From Spirochaetota bacterium (GTDB lineage Bacteria; Spirochaetota; UBA4802; UBA5550), in assembly GCA_017999915.1 (NCBI GenBank), contig JAGNKX010000009.1:176280-240279 (forward strand): a stretch of 64,000 bases of DNA, in the 5' to 3' direction. The position numbers were made by a program, and so were the translations under genes. How positions within the stretch are numbered: position 1 is the stretch's first letter; each line of letters opens with the position of its first letter. A model generated the notes under the pieces. That model saw only the letters and a program-made list of their open reading frames with translations. It was not told the DNA's origin and did no database searches. Positions 25,830 through 33,598 of this stretch are shown here, piece after piece.

Positions 25830-27473
25830 TTATTCCAGGACCGCTCCCTGGGCGGCGGAACTGACGAGCCTGGCGTAGCGGCGCATATAGCCTGAGGGAA
25901 TTTCCCTCGGCACCGGCTTCCACTCCTTAACGCGCTTCTGGATTTCCTCATCGGTAAGATTGACCGTGATGCTCCGCCCGGGGATATCGATGGTGATCAG
26001 ATCGCCGTCGCGCACCGCCGCTATGGGCCCGCCGGCCACCGCTTCCGGCGACACGTGGCCGATGCAGGGACCCGACGAGTATCCGGAAAAGCGCCCGTCG
26101 GTGATAAGGGCGACCCGCCTGAGCTTGAGAAGCTTCAGCATGATGGTGACCATCAGCGTTTCCGGCATTCCGGGCCCGCCCCGGGGCCCCTCGTTGCGAA
26201 TAACCACGGCCTCGCCCTCCTTGAGGGTCCTTTCGTGTATGGCCTTCAGGCAGTCCGCTTCCGATTCGAAGACCCGGGCCGTGCCGGTGAAGACACGCAT
26301 GTCCTCCACCACGGCCGACTGCTTCACCACGGCGCCGTCCGGCGCCAGGTTCCCATACAGGACCACCGTGCCGCCCTCGGGCGAATGGGGATTGGACTTG
26401 TCGGGAATGATCTCCTCGTCGATCACCTTCGCAGCGGCCGCGATCTCCCCGATGGTGGCCCCGGTGACCGTGATGGCGTCGCCGTGGAGATCGTTTTTAA
26501 GACGGCTCAGCACCGCCGGGATACCGCCGGCAATATAGAACTCGGTTATGCCGTGAGGGCCGTTCGGGGTGATGGCGCAGAGCGTCGGTATCTTTTTCGC
26601 AAAATCATTGAAAGCCTTGAGGGGCAGCTCCATCCCGATGGCACGGGCTATGGCCGGAAGGTGCAGGGCCGAGTTGGTGGACCCGCCGATGGCCAGGTCC
26701 ACCATGAGGGCGTTCTCGATCGCCTTCATGGTAAGGATCTTGTCCGAGGTCAGGCCCTCCTCAACCATGGCGACGATGCGCTTCCCCGCCTGGCGGGCGA
26801 ACATCAACTTCTCCGTGCCGTAGGCCGGGGAGTTCGCCGAGCGCGGTATCGAAAGGCCCAGCGCTTCCGTGAGGCACTGCATGGTGTTAGCGGTGCCCAT
26901 GAACTCGCAGGCGCCGCAGGTTGCGCACTGGTTCGTGGCCATCTTGTCCATCAGGTCCGTGTACGATTCCTGGTCCACGCTCCGGTTGCTGCGGTTCCGG
27001 TACCTGACCTGCATTGAGTTGGGCCCGCCGGTAATGAAGATAGACGGGATCTTCAGCCGCGCAGCGGCCATGATCATGCCGGGGATGATCTTGTCGCAGC
27101 TGGCGATAAAGACCAGTCCGTCATAGAGCATGCTGCGGGTGTGCGTCTCCACGATGTCGGCGATCAGGTCGCGCTGGGCCAGGACAAAGCGCATCCCCTC
27201 GTGGCCTTCGGTCATGCCGTCGCAGGGGGCGGGCACGCTGAACTCAAAAGGAAGGCCCCCGCCGGCGTGGACACCCTCCTTGACCCGCTCCGAGATCGTA
27301 TCGAGATGGGCGTGGCCCGGATTTATGTCCGTCTGGGAATTGACGATGCCAATGATCGGCTTTTCCTTGAGCTCTGTTATCTCGTATCCGGTGCCGTAGA
27401 AAAAATTTCCGCGGATAAGGTTCAGGGGAAAATCCTTTTCGTTGAAAATGGGGGCGCTCTTGGGCTTCTTCAT
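25830..27473 (-). CDS. ilvD: IlvD/Edd-family dehydratase (dihydroxy-acid dehydratase-like)
   Basis: 547 aa Fe-S dehydratase. Cluster cysteines lie in SCDKIIPGM and in ATNQCATCGACEFMGTANTM; the C-terminal LITDGRFSGYSSGPCIGHVSPEA is the family signature. Close to IlvD, which makes 2-keto acids for valine and isoleucine, in length and motifs. However, it sits in an operon with an IclR regulator and a 2-hydroxyacid dehydrogenase and away from other ilv genes, so a sugar-acid dehydratase role is quite possible. A good AAGGAG precedes the ATG. The gene symbol is provisional. Confidence 0.8.
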   Translation of the reverse strand: MKKPKSAPIFNEKDFPLNLIRGNFFYGTGYEITELKEKPIIGIVNSQTDINPGHAHLDTISERVKEGVHAGGGLPFEFSVPAPCDGMTEGHEGMRFVLAQRDLIADIVETHTRSMLYDGLVFIASCDKIIPGMIMAAARLKIPSIFITGGPNSMQVRYRNRSNRSVDQESYTDLMDKMATNQCATCGACEFMGTANTMQCLTEALGLSIPRSANSPAYGTEKLMFARQAGKRIVAMVEEGLTSDKILTMKAIENALMVDLAIGGSTNSALHLPAIARAIGMELPLKAFNDFAKKIPTLCAITPNGPHGITEFYIAGGIPAVLSRLKNDLHGDAITVTGATIGEIAAAAKVIDEEIIPDKSNPHSPEGGTVVLYGNLAPDGAVVKQSAVVEDMRVFTGTARVFESEADCLKAIHERTLKEGEAVVIRNEGPRGGPGMPETLMVTIMLKLLKLRRVALITDGRFSGYSSGPCIGHVSPEAVAGGPIAAVRDGDLITIDIPGRSITVNLTDEEIQKRVKEWKPVPREIPSGYMRRYARLVSSAAQGAVLE

Positions 27474-27498
27474 GCTCTTCTCCTTGGAGTTTTTACTC

Positions 27499-27519
27499 CC
27501 CCTCCCTTGAGGGGAGGGG
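27499..27519 (-). repeat. GC-rich hairpin between the dehydrogenase and dehydratase genes
   Basis: CCCCTCCC/GGGAGGGG with a five-base loop, in the 59-base gap within the IclR-controlled operon. No T-run follows, so it is more likely a processing or stability element. Similar CCCTCTCC-type hairpins occur at 7.3 and 35.6 kb. Confidence 0.6.
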
Positions 27520-27532
27520 TTAAAGAACTTTA

Positions 27533-28522
27533 TTATATTTCATTTATTACAAAATCGGGCCTGCCGCCGTTCAGCACATTCACCACGTTCCTGACCGCGG
27601 CGGTGATTATCCTCATCTTGGCTTCCTGGGTCACGCCGGCAATGTGCGGCGTCAGCACCACGTTTAACCCCTCCAGCTTGAGGAGGGGATTTCCCATGGG
27701 GACCGGCTCCTCCGAAAAAACATCAAGGGCCGCGCCCGCCAGGCGCTTTTCCTTCAGGGCAAGGGCTAGGGCCTCCTCGTCCAGCACTTCGCCGCGGGCC
27801 ACGTTAATAATGAACGCCGACGGCTTCATCAGGGCAATCCTGCCGCCGCTTATCATCCCCCGGGTTTCATCGGTGAGGGGACAGTGGATGCTGATGATAT
27901 CCGCGGTTTTCAGGAGGTCCTCCATCCCGCTGTACGCGGCATGGCACCCGGCCTCATCATCCCCGCTCATCTTCGCCACATCGTAGTATGCCATGCGGAC
28001 GCCGAAGGGGAGCAGCCGCTCCGCCACGGCCCTGCCGATCCTCCCCATGCCGATGAGGCCCCAGAGCTTTCCCTGCAATTCACCAGCGCCGATATCCATC
28101 TGGCGCCACTCCCCAGCCACCGTGGTCCGGTGGGCCACCAGGAGGTTCTTCACCATGCAGAGGGCCGTCATCACGACATGTTCGGCCACGCTCACGGTGT
28201 TGGCGCCGGCGGTGTTGGCCACGGGTATCCCCGCATCGGTGCAGGCCTGGACATCGATATTCTGGTAGCCGACGCTCGGCTGCTGTATCAATTTCGCCTT
28301 TGTACAGGCCCGGGCCATGTCAGCGGTGATAGTTTTATTGAAGGTAAAATCTCCGAAGATGACATCGGCATCCCTGAACAGCTCTATGATATCACTGTCA
28401 GGCAGATGGTTTGCCCCGATGACCTCCACGTCTTCTGGATTGGCAATGCCGTTGTTCTTTATCATCAGCATCAACAGCTCGGGGCCGAGGGTCGAAAGGG
28501 ACACTACTTTTTTCTTCACCAT
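27533..28522 (-). CDS. D-isomer-specific 2-hydroxyacid dehydrogenase
   Basis: 329 aa. NAD-binding motif GLIGMGRIGRAVAERL, catalytic Arg in NVARGEVLD, Glu in EPVPMGNPL and His in TPHIAGVT are all in order. It belongs with phosphoglycerate, glyoxylate and hydroxypyruvate reductases; lacking an ACT domain it is not a full-length SerA. GGAGG lies just before the ATG. Second gene after IclR, so it probably takes part in the same sugar-acid or hydroxyacid pathway as the dehydratase. Confidence 0.88.
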   Translation of the reverse strand: MVKKKVVSLSTLGPELLMLMIKNNGIANPEDVEVIGANHLPDSDIIELFRDADVIFGDFTFNKTITADMARACTKAKLIQQPSVGYQNIDVQACTDAGIPVANTAGANTVSVAEHVVMTALCMVKNLLVAHRTTVAGEWRQMDIGAGELQGKLWGLIGMGRIGRAVAERLLPFGVRMAYYDVAKMSGDDEAGCHAAYSGMEDLLKTADIISIHCPLTDETRGMISGGRIALMKPSAFIINVARGEVLDEEALALALKEKRLAGAALDVFSEEPVPMGNPLLKLEGLNVVLTPHIAGVTQEAKMRIITAAVRNVVNVLNGGRPDFVINEI

Positions 28523-28563
28523 GATCCTCCAGGAATGTATGTATTGCCGGCCGGTAAAGATTG

Positions 28564-29325
28564 TTATCCTTTATGAAATCCAAGCTGTGCTGAAATCTGG
28601 GAGCTCACGTAGCACACCGCGCTTATGATCTCCTCCCGCTTTGTTTCAATGGTATGGGCGTTCCCGGATACGGAAAAGGCGGCCATGCACTGCCCCTTGT
28701 TGTTGAATACAGGGCCGCTCACGCAGGAGAGGCCCGTCAGCGACTCCTCCCGGTCAAAGGCGACACCATCGCCGCGGACCCGGTCCAGCTCCGCCAGGAA
28801 ATCGGCCCGGTTGTCAATGGACTTCTCCGTAAGCTTCGGATAGGCGCACCCGGCCAGCACTTCGTCACGCCGCTCCTGCTCCATGAAGGCGAGAAGGATC
28901 TTACCGACCCCCGACGTATGAACGGGAATCACAGTGCCGGCCTGGGGGAATATCATGTAGCGCGACGCCGGATCCGCCCGGAGGACAATGACCACTTTCA
29001 CGCCAACCATCATGCCCACGTGGATCGCTTCGTCAAACTGACGGCAGAGGCGGTCCATCCAGTCCCGGGCGATTACCGCCAGGTCCATGTTGGCGATAAA
29101 TCTCATACCGAGCTGGAAAAGGGCGGGACCGAGCATGTATTTACTTGTTACAAAGTCCTTTTCGAGATAGCCGATCTCCTCCAGCGTGCGCACCAGGCTC
29201 TGGACCGTAGGCTTGGGAAGCTCCAGTTTTTTCGCAATATCGGTGATCCCGAATAGCTTGCTCTCCTGGGTAAAAAGATTCAGGATATTGGCGGCTTTTT
29301 TTAATGATTGGATCGATCCAGGCAT
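28564..29325 (-). CDS. IclR-family transcriptional regulator
   Basis: 253 aa with an N-terminal winged helix (KKAANILNLFTQESKLFGITDIAKKLELPKPTVQSLVRTL, discontinuous in function) and a C-terminal effector domain with VHTSGVGKILLAF and the late GLSCVSGPVFN block typical of IclR. It heads the operon with the dehydrogenase and dehydratase, 41 bases upstream of the first. A palindromic operator overlaps its promoter, implying autoregulation. The effector is probably a small organic acid related to the pathway. Confidence 0.9.
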   Translation of the reverse strand: MPGSIQSLKKAANILNLFTQESKLFGITDIAKKLELPKPTVQSLVRTLEEIGYLEKDFVTSKYMLGPALFQLGMRFIANMDLAVIARDWMDRLCRQFDEAIHVGMMVGVKVVIVLRADPASRYMIFPQAGTVIPVHTSGVGKILLAFMEQERRDEVLAGCAYPKLTEKSIDNRADFLAELDRVRGDGVAFDREESLTGLSCVSGPVFNNKGQCMAAFSVSGNAHTIETKREEIISAVCYVSSQISAQLGFHKG

Positions 29326-29342
29326 GAACTCTCTTCCCGATG

Positions 29343-29489
29343 TTTACTCTGACACCTTTATTATATCAAATAAGAAATGAAAGAATTGGTGTATGATATT
29401 ATCATACTCTATATTATAATGTCATATCTACTGTTACAATGTCAATAACAATTAATTAATAATTATCTTCGATCAGGTGTCAGAGTAAA
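29343..29489. repeat. 15-bp inverted repeat flanking the IclR promoter
   Basis: TTTACTCTGACACCT at 29343-29357 recurs as its exact complement at 29475-29489, 117 bases away. The IclR promoter and central palindrome lie between them. It could be a distal operator pair or the ends of a small inserted element. Confidence 0.75.
29391..29418 (-). promoter_or_regulatory. IclR promoter -10 box and palindromic operator
   Basis: Minus-strand TATAAT (29413-29418) is followed five bases later by GTATGATAATATCATAC (29391-29407), an 8+8 perfect palindrome about one central base. The operator covers the expected transcription start, as for a repressor. TTGTAA (15-base spacing) or TTGACA (21-base spacing) are candidate -35 boxes; neither is ideal. 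Confidence 0.65.
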
Positions 29490-29680
29490 AATTAAAATTT
29501 TTAACCAGACACCCTGCATGTTCGTTCGCCTTTGCGACATTCAGCCAAGTTCTCTCAATTACTACGAATCAGCTTTCCGACTCCGACGGAATTTTAAAAA
29601 GAGAAATAAAAAAACGGTCACGGTTTATAAACATGGGCGACAAAAATGAAATAATGTGGGATAAAAATAGCAAGTAAACT

Positions 29681-29718
29681 AATGCAATAAAGCCCCTTTT
29701 CAGGGGCTTTATTGCATT
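29681..29718. terminator. Long hairpin AATGCAATAAAGCCCC with matching arm
   Basis: A perfect 16-bp stem with a six-base loop lies 90 bases before the DUF1566 lipoprotein gene. It is A/T-flanked and would work in both directions. What it terminates is unclear: the preceding ~150 bases hold only very short open frames (for example 29633-29677, 14 codons), which I do not call genes. Confidence 0.75.
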
Positions 29719-29807
29719 ATTGGGGATTTGTGGTTCTCCATAAATTTTAACAGAATGATTTTAAATTTAAAAAAAGGGGTCCTGTAAATATGAATATAGG
29801 GATATAT

Positions 29808-30716
29808 ATGCGTGTATTAGTAGCACTTATGCTTGCTGCAACGCTGAGCTTCACTTCCTGTAATAATGTAGAGGATGACAACAGCTCGTTTCTGCTACTG
29901 CTTCTGGGCGGAGGCGGATCGACCGGTAATACGGTTATAAACATCGCCGCAATGAGTGGTGTCACCGCACCGGTTCTTGGTGCGATACCGGTGACAACAA
30001 TTTCAGAAACCGCCCAGTATACGGGCACAGTTGCCTGGGACGGGGGCTGGGCATGGTCAACGCGTTTTGGCGGCGACAAAGCCTACACGGCAACCATTAC
30101 CCTGACAGCCAAATCAGGATATACCCTGACCGGGGTATCATCGAATTTTTTTACCGTGCCGGGGTCAACGAGCGTCACAAACAGCGCCGACTCTGGCGTT
30201 ATAACCGCGGTATTCCCCGCGACAGCAGCAGTAGCTGTCGGTGAAGCTGCTTTAGGCGGAAAGGTGGCTTATATTCTGGCTACTGGAGACCCTGGATATG
30301 TTGCGGGCGAACAGCGCGGTCTCATTGCCGCGAGTGGAGATCAGGGTGTATCAATTATTTGGGCGATAGCGGCATATCAAGCAACAGCAGTTGGTGGAAC
30401 AGGCACCGCTCTGGGGACCGGCTTGTCAAATACCGTTAAGATAATCGCCCAGAATGGTACAGGCAGCACCTATGCGGCAGGACTGGCCCGCGCATGTATT
30501 GACGGAGGCTACACAGACTGGTACCTGCCGTCCAAAAATGAATTGGGCAAGCTCTATGATAATAGAGGCTTGATTGGCGGTTTCGCCGAGGATTTCTACT
30601 GGAGCTCGTCTGAGTACGGAGCCAGCTCCTCGTGGTTCCAGACTTTTCTCAATGGCTTCCAGAGCGATACAGCTAAGGGATTAACATGCAGGGTTCGGGC
30701 TGTTCGGGCTTTTTAG
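29808..30716 (+). CDS. DUF1566 lipoprotein, candidate DGR variable protein
   Basis: 302 aa from ATG 29808, with AGGGA upstream. A signal peptide ends in the lipobox LSFTSC (Cys18). Low-complexity Leu/Gly follows, then an Ig-like repeat (about 50-135; YTATITLTAKSGYTLTGVSS), and a C-type-lectin-like DUF1566 domain to the end (YTDWYLPSKNELGKLYD, YWSSSE). The last ~45 residues have the layout of DGR variable regions: YWSSSE, then W-x-Q-x-F-x-N-G-x-Q-x4-K-x4, then RVRAVRAF. DGR-diversified lectin-fold lipoproteins such as Treponema TvpA bind ligands at the cell surface. No reverse transcriptase or template repeat is in the window. Confidence 0.75.
   Translation: MRVLVALMLAATLSFTSCNNVEDDNSSFLLLLLGGGGSTGNTVINIAAMSGVTAPVLGAIPVTTISETAQYTGTVAWDGGWAWSTRFGGDKAYTATITLTAKSGYTLTGVSSNFFTVPGSTSVTNSADSGVITAVFPATAAVAVGEAALGGKVAYILATGDPGYVAGEQRGLIAASGDQGVSIIWAIAAYQATAVGGTGTALGTGLSNTVKIIAQNGTGSTYAAGLARACIDGGYTDWYLPSKNELGKLYDNRGLIGGFAEDFYWSSSEYGASSSWFQTFLNGFQSDTAKGLTCRVRAVRAF
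30615..30716 (+). other. Candidate DGR variable region
   Basis: Codons 270-294 follow YWSSSE. Residues at positions that are usually Asn (AAY) in DUF1566-type template repeats are Tyr, Ser, Ser, Phe, Thr, Leu, Phe, Ser, Asp, Thr, Ala, Gly, Leu, Thr and Cys here, while the framework W, Q, F, N-G, Q and K are kept. The final GC-rich stretch encoding RVRAVRAF (30690-30713) could be the initiation-of-mutagenic-homology segment. Inferred from pattern only. Confidence 0.55.
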
Positions 30717-30790
30717 CAATTCAATAATTCAAAGATGGTCGAGAAACCCTTCAATATTACACGGCACTTTACCGGATGTTAAATTTCAAG

Positions 30791-30900
30791 ACGCCTGTCC
30801 AGAACTTTTTACTTGTCACAAGGCTTCACTAGTGCCATAATCATTTCAGATTAAAGGCATTGTGTCACCTGGTCACTGGTAGAACAAGGACCTTTTTCCT
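30791..30900 (+). repeat. ~100-bp direct repeat, copy A
   Basis: Aligns with 31581-31690 with about 15 differences over the first 100 bases. A 34-base loop (30837-30870) differs at only two positions, and the flanking stem AGTGCC/GGTCACT shows a compensatory change relative to copy B. Outer arms CTTGT (30812-30816) and ACAAG (30884-30888) also pair. It lies between the DUF1566 gene and the GNAT gene. Confidence 0.85.
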
Positions 30901-30952
30901 ATAGATGAAAAAATGAAATTTGATAAACATATTTTCCGGGTAAATAAGTAAA

Positions 30953-31471
30953 ATGTTGAGCAATTATGATATACATCAAGCATGCGCTGACGATTTGAGA
31001 TTTCTTTCGGAAATCGAGCTTGCTGCCACTGAGATATTTCCTGAAGGGTCTCTTCCTGACAATATCAGGAGTGAGACGCTTCCTTTATATATCCTTCAGG
31101 CAGCATTAAGCAAAGGCTGTTTGTGGGTTGCATCTGATAGCATGAACAGGCCTGTGGGTTTCATAGTTCTAAGAGTAATAAAAGACATTGCGTACATTAT
31201 TGAGCTTGATGTCCATCCTGACCATCACCGAAAAAGTATTGGAAAAGCCCTTATCGAAGCTGCCACCGTTTGGGCCAGAGCGCAGAAATTAAGCGCTCTG
31301 ACGCTGACAACATTTTCAACAGTACCCTGGAATGCGCCTTATTATGAAAGGCTCGGTTTCAGACGCCTTGAAGAGTATGAACTTGAAGGTAATCTGGCCG
31401 CACAACTTGAGGATGAGGACAAAAGGGGACTCAAAGACCGCGTTGCAATGAGGCTCAATTTGAATAAATAA
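30953..31471 (+). CDS. GNAT-family N-acetyltransferase between direct repeats
   Basis: 172 aa. GNAT motif A is seen as IIELDVHPDHHRKSIGKALIEAA (about residues 83-105), with the fold-ending PYYERLGFRRLEEYE. Substrate unknown; the sequence is nearest in style to the small GNATs often carried on accessory elements. The ribosome site is poor (AT-rich upstream). Lower GC than most of the window. Repeats A and B bracket it exactly, suggesting gene and repeat move or duplicate together. Confidence 0.83.
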   Translation: MLSNYDIHQACADDLRFLSEIELAATEIFPEGSLPDNIRSETLPLYILQAALSKGCLWVASDSMNRPVGFIVLRVIKDIAYIIELDVHPDHHRKSIGKALIEAATVWARAQKLSALTLTTFSTVPWNAPYYERLGFRRLEEYELEGNLAAQLEDEDKRGLKDRVAMRLNLNK

Positions 31472-31580
31472 AGCCTGAAATTACGGGTAACGGATGCTCA
31501 TATGATACGTCTGATAATAACAATAGCAGTTGTACTGGTTGTGTTTGAGGTGCTTAGGCATCATGCGCCAAATTTAAAAG

Positions 31581-31690
31581 ACACCTGTCCGGGGCTTTTT
31601 GCTTGTCTCGAGGCTTCAGTAGCGCCATAATCATTTCAGATTAAAGGCAATGTGTCACCCGGGCGCTGGCAGCACAAGGACGCTTTCCTG
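31581..31690 (+). repeat. ~100-bp direct repeat, copy B
   Basis: Second copy, 110 bases after the GNAT stop. Stem AGCGCC (31621-31626)/GGGCGCT (31661-31667) replaces a T-A pair of copy A with C-G. It runs up to 10 bases before the end of the HIT gene. Confidence 0.85.
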
Positions 31691-31699
31691 GATGATATA

Positions 31700-32185
31700 C
31701 TACAAGCTTGCAAATCGTTTCCGAAGTCGATCCCTTGATTCAGCCGGATCCGCCACAACAAGGCGGGTCCCGGCCAGGACATCCATGAATCCCACCTCAT
31801 TGTTATAACGGGGAACCACGTGGAGGTGAAGGTGCGGAATGCTGGCGCCGCTGCTATGGCCAAGATTGTAACCCACGTTGAAACCTTCGGGCCCGAATTC
31901 ATCGGCAAGTATATCGATAGTATCCGCCAGCAGGCGATGGTAATTTACCGCTTCATCGTCGGAAAGATCGCGGAGGTTTTCAACATGCCGTTCGGGGAAA
32001 ATCATCAGGTGGCCGGGATTGAACGGATACAGGTTGACCGAAACGATGAAGCCGTCCCGGCGCGCCACCTCGAAGTTCTTTACATCCGGATTGCCGTCCC
32101 TGATGGCGCAGAGGATGCACTCCACCCTGGGCTTGTCGCCCTTGACATATGAAAGCTTATCGGTGTTGAATAAATGATTTCTCAT
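31700..32185 (-). CDS. HIT (histidine triad) family protein
   Basis: 161 aa from ATG 32185. The HIT motif H-x-H-x-H appears as IPHLHLHVVPR near residue 120, with NVGYNLGHSSGASI upstream, as in bacterial AP4A-phosphorylase-like or HinT-like hydrolases. Branch members hydrolyse nucleoside 5'-phosphoramidates or dinucleoside polyphosphates. A GTG 11 codons upstream is possible; neither start has a clear ribosome site. Cys-Ile-Leu-Cys near residue 20 could bind zinc. Confidence 0.87.
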   Translation of the reverse strand: MRNHLFNTDKLSYVKGDKPRVECILCAIRDGNPDVKNFEVARRDGFIVSVNLYPFNPGHLMIFPERHVENLRDLSDDEAVNYHRLLADTIDILADEFGPEGFNVGYNLGHSSGASIPHLHLHVVPRYNNEVGFMDVLAGTRLVVADPAESRDRLRKRFASL

Positions 32186-32246
32186 AGCGATGATACGACA
32201 GTATGATAGAGCCGGCACCGGCCATCAGCCGCCGTGGCGGACGCCG

Positions 32247-33101
32247 TCAGATTTTCCGCTTCCCGTACATGATGATCGAATAGGTTGTGATCCCGATAAC
32301 AATGGCCACGCCGAACACGAGCATGGCTATGTACAGCATGTCGAGACGCTTGATAGAGGCCACCTTCAACCGGGTATCCGAGTCAAGGCTCTCTATTTCC
32401 ATATCAAGGATCTTCTTGGTGGTCTCCATGTCCTCGCGGGAGAACACGTGCACGAACTGGTGGAACAGGTGCCTGGCGTGATTGACCCTTTCCCGCAGCT
32501 TCTTGACCTCGCCCTGCTTCTCCGTGATGTAATTGATATTCTTGTCGATGGCGTTAAAACTCCTGTCGATCCCGGCTATTGTGGCTATAATGTTCTTTGA
32601 GTAATCGGCGGGATGGCAGGTGGTGCACGATGACACGGTGATGACGTCAATTGACGAGCGCTGAATGTTATGGGTTCCATGGCAGGAATTACACCCCGGT
32701 TCGCCGGATTTCAGCACCGTCTGATAGTGCGGCCCCCGCTTGAACTGTTCCAGGGCCAGGACATGGCAGCCCTCCCTGCCGCAAAATTCTGATATCGTCT
32801 TCTTATTCGGTTTGCCGATAAAATTCGCCTCTTTGCTCTTCGCCCTTACCTTGTCGTCGGTCGTGGGATCGCCGCCGTGACAGTAGGAGCATTTTTTTCC
32901 GGCGGTGGCGTGGACGCTCTTCGACCATTGATCCACGGGTTTTTTCAGGTTCTCCTTATCCAGTGATTCATGGCAGCGGGCGCAGTTGTCCTTCTCGACG
33001 GCCTTATCAGGCCTCTTTTTCTCATCACCATACAGCGACGGGCCTGACGCAGCCACAAGGACAAGGCATAGGATTGGAAGTTTGAAAAGAGTGTGTATCA
33101 T
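32247..33101 (-). CDS. Membrane-anchored multihaem c-type cytochrome
   Basis: 284 aa. Signal peptide at 1-24, then four CxxCH haem sites (CARCH, CSYCH, CNSCH, CTTCH) and a variant C-x4-CH (CGREGCH), giving up to five haems. A long helical stretch (about 165-245) leads to a C-terminal membrane helix (about 255-277) and a basic tail. Exposed on the outer face of the inner membrane, it would pass electrons to or from a periplasmic partner. It resembles cytochrome c3/c-554-class proteins; no reductase or dehydrogenase partner is adjacent. Confidence 0.85.
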   Translation of the reverse strand: MIHTLFKLPILCLVLVAASGPSLYGDEKKRPDKAVEKDNCARCHESLDKENLKKPVDQWSKSVHATAGKKCSYCHGGDPTTDDKVRAKSKEANFIGKPNKKTISEFCGREGCHVLALEQFKRGPHYQTVLKSGEPGCNSCHGTHNIQRSSIDVITVSSCTTCHPADYSKNIIATIAGIDRSFNAIDKNINYITEKQGEVKKLRERVNHARHLFHQFVHVFSREDMETTKKILDMEIESLDSDTRLKVASIKRLDMLYIAMLVFGVAIVIGITTYSIIMYGKRKI

Positions 33102-33118
33102 ATGTTAAATGGCTCCTC

Positions 33119-33598
33119 TTAGTATATATCGACATGAAAGAGCTTTAACACAAGGACCGATGCCAGCAGAATTACATTTGTATACGCCCCGGCCACGCAA
33201 TCGTCAATTATAATTCCGAGGCCTCCCCTGAGACGCTGAAGCCTTCCGGCAGGCCAGGGCTTGACGATATCCATCACCCTGAATAGGAAGAACGCGGCAA
33301 GGGCGATCTTCAGGTTGAAGGGATAGAACAGCACGCTGATCCAGTATCCCATGACCTCGTCGATCACTACCATCTCAGGGTCCTTTACCGCGAAAAAACG
33401 CTCGCCCTCATCGGCCAGCTTCATGAAGGGATAGAACAGCGCGACCGCAGCGACCAGATTCACGACCCAGCTGATCTCGCCGAAGATAAGATATTCGATG
33501 AAGTAGAGCGCCATCCCGACGAGGGAACCGGCCGTTCCGGGAGCGATCGGGCAATACCCGGCGTAAAAAGCGGTGAACAGGAATTCCTTGATCTTCAT
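33119..33598 (-). CDS. pgpA: Phosphatidylglycerophosphatase A
   Basis: 159 aa PgpA family. The N-terminal FLFTAFYAGYCPIAPGTAGSLVG and the catalytic acidic motif DPEMVVIDEVMGYW are characteristic. It removes the phosphate from phosphatidylglycerol phosphate in the inner membrane. It overlaps pgsA by four bases, so synthesis and dephosphorylation of PGP are coupled in one operon. Confidence 0.93.
   Translation of the reverse strand: MKIKEFLFTAFYAGYCPIAPGTAGSLVGMALYFIEYLIFGEISWVVNLVAAVALFYPFMKLADEGERFFAVKDPEMVVIDEVMGYWISVLFYPFNLKIALAAFFLFRVMDIVKPWPAGRLQRLRGGLGIIIDDCVAGAYTNVILLASVLVLKLFHVDIY

Noticed and set aside
29518..29677. Two short overlapping frames before the DUF1566 gene (43 and 14 codons)
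   Set aside because: No ribosome sites and no recognisable content; the hairpin at 29681 makes a small RNA possible, but nothing supports either reading.
31502..31630. 42-codon frame with a hydrophobic start running into repeat copy B
   Set aside because: The aligned frame of copy A also ends at the same place, but differences between copies are mostly nonsynonymous and copy A has no start, so structure rather than protein seems conserved.
30717..31700. Canonical integron cassette array
   Set aside because: The repeats carry GTTAAAT only before copy A and lack paired RYYYAAC/GTTRRRY ends; no integrase is in the window.
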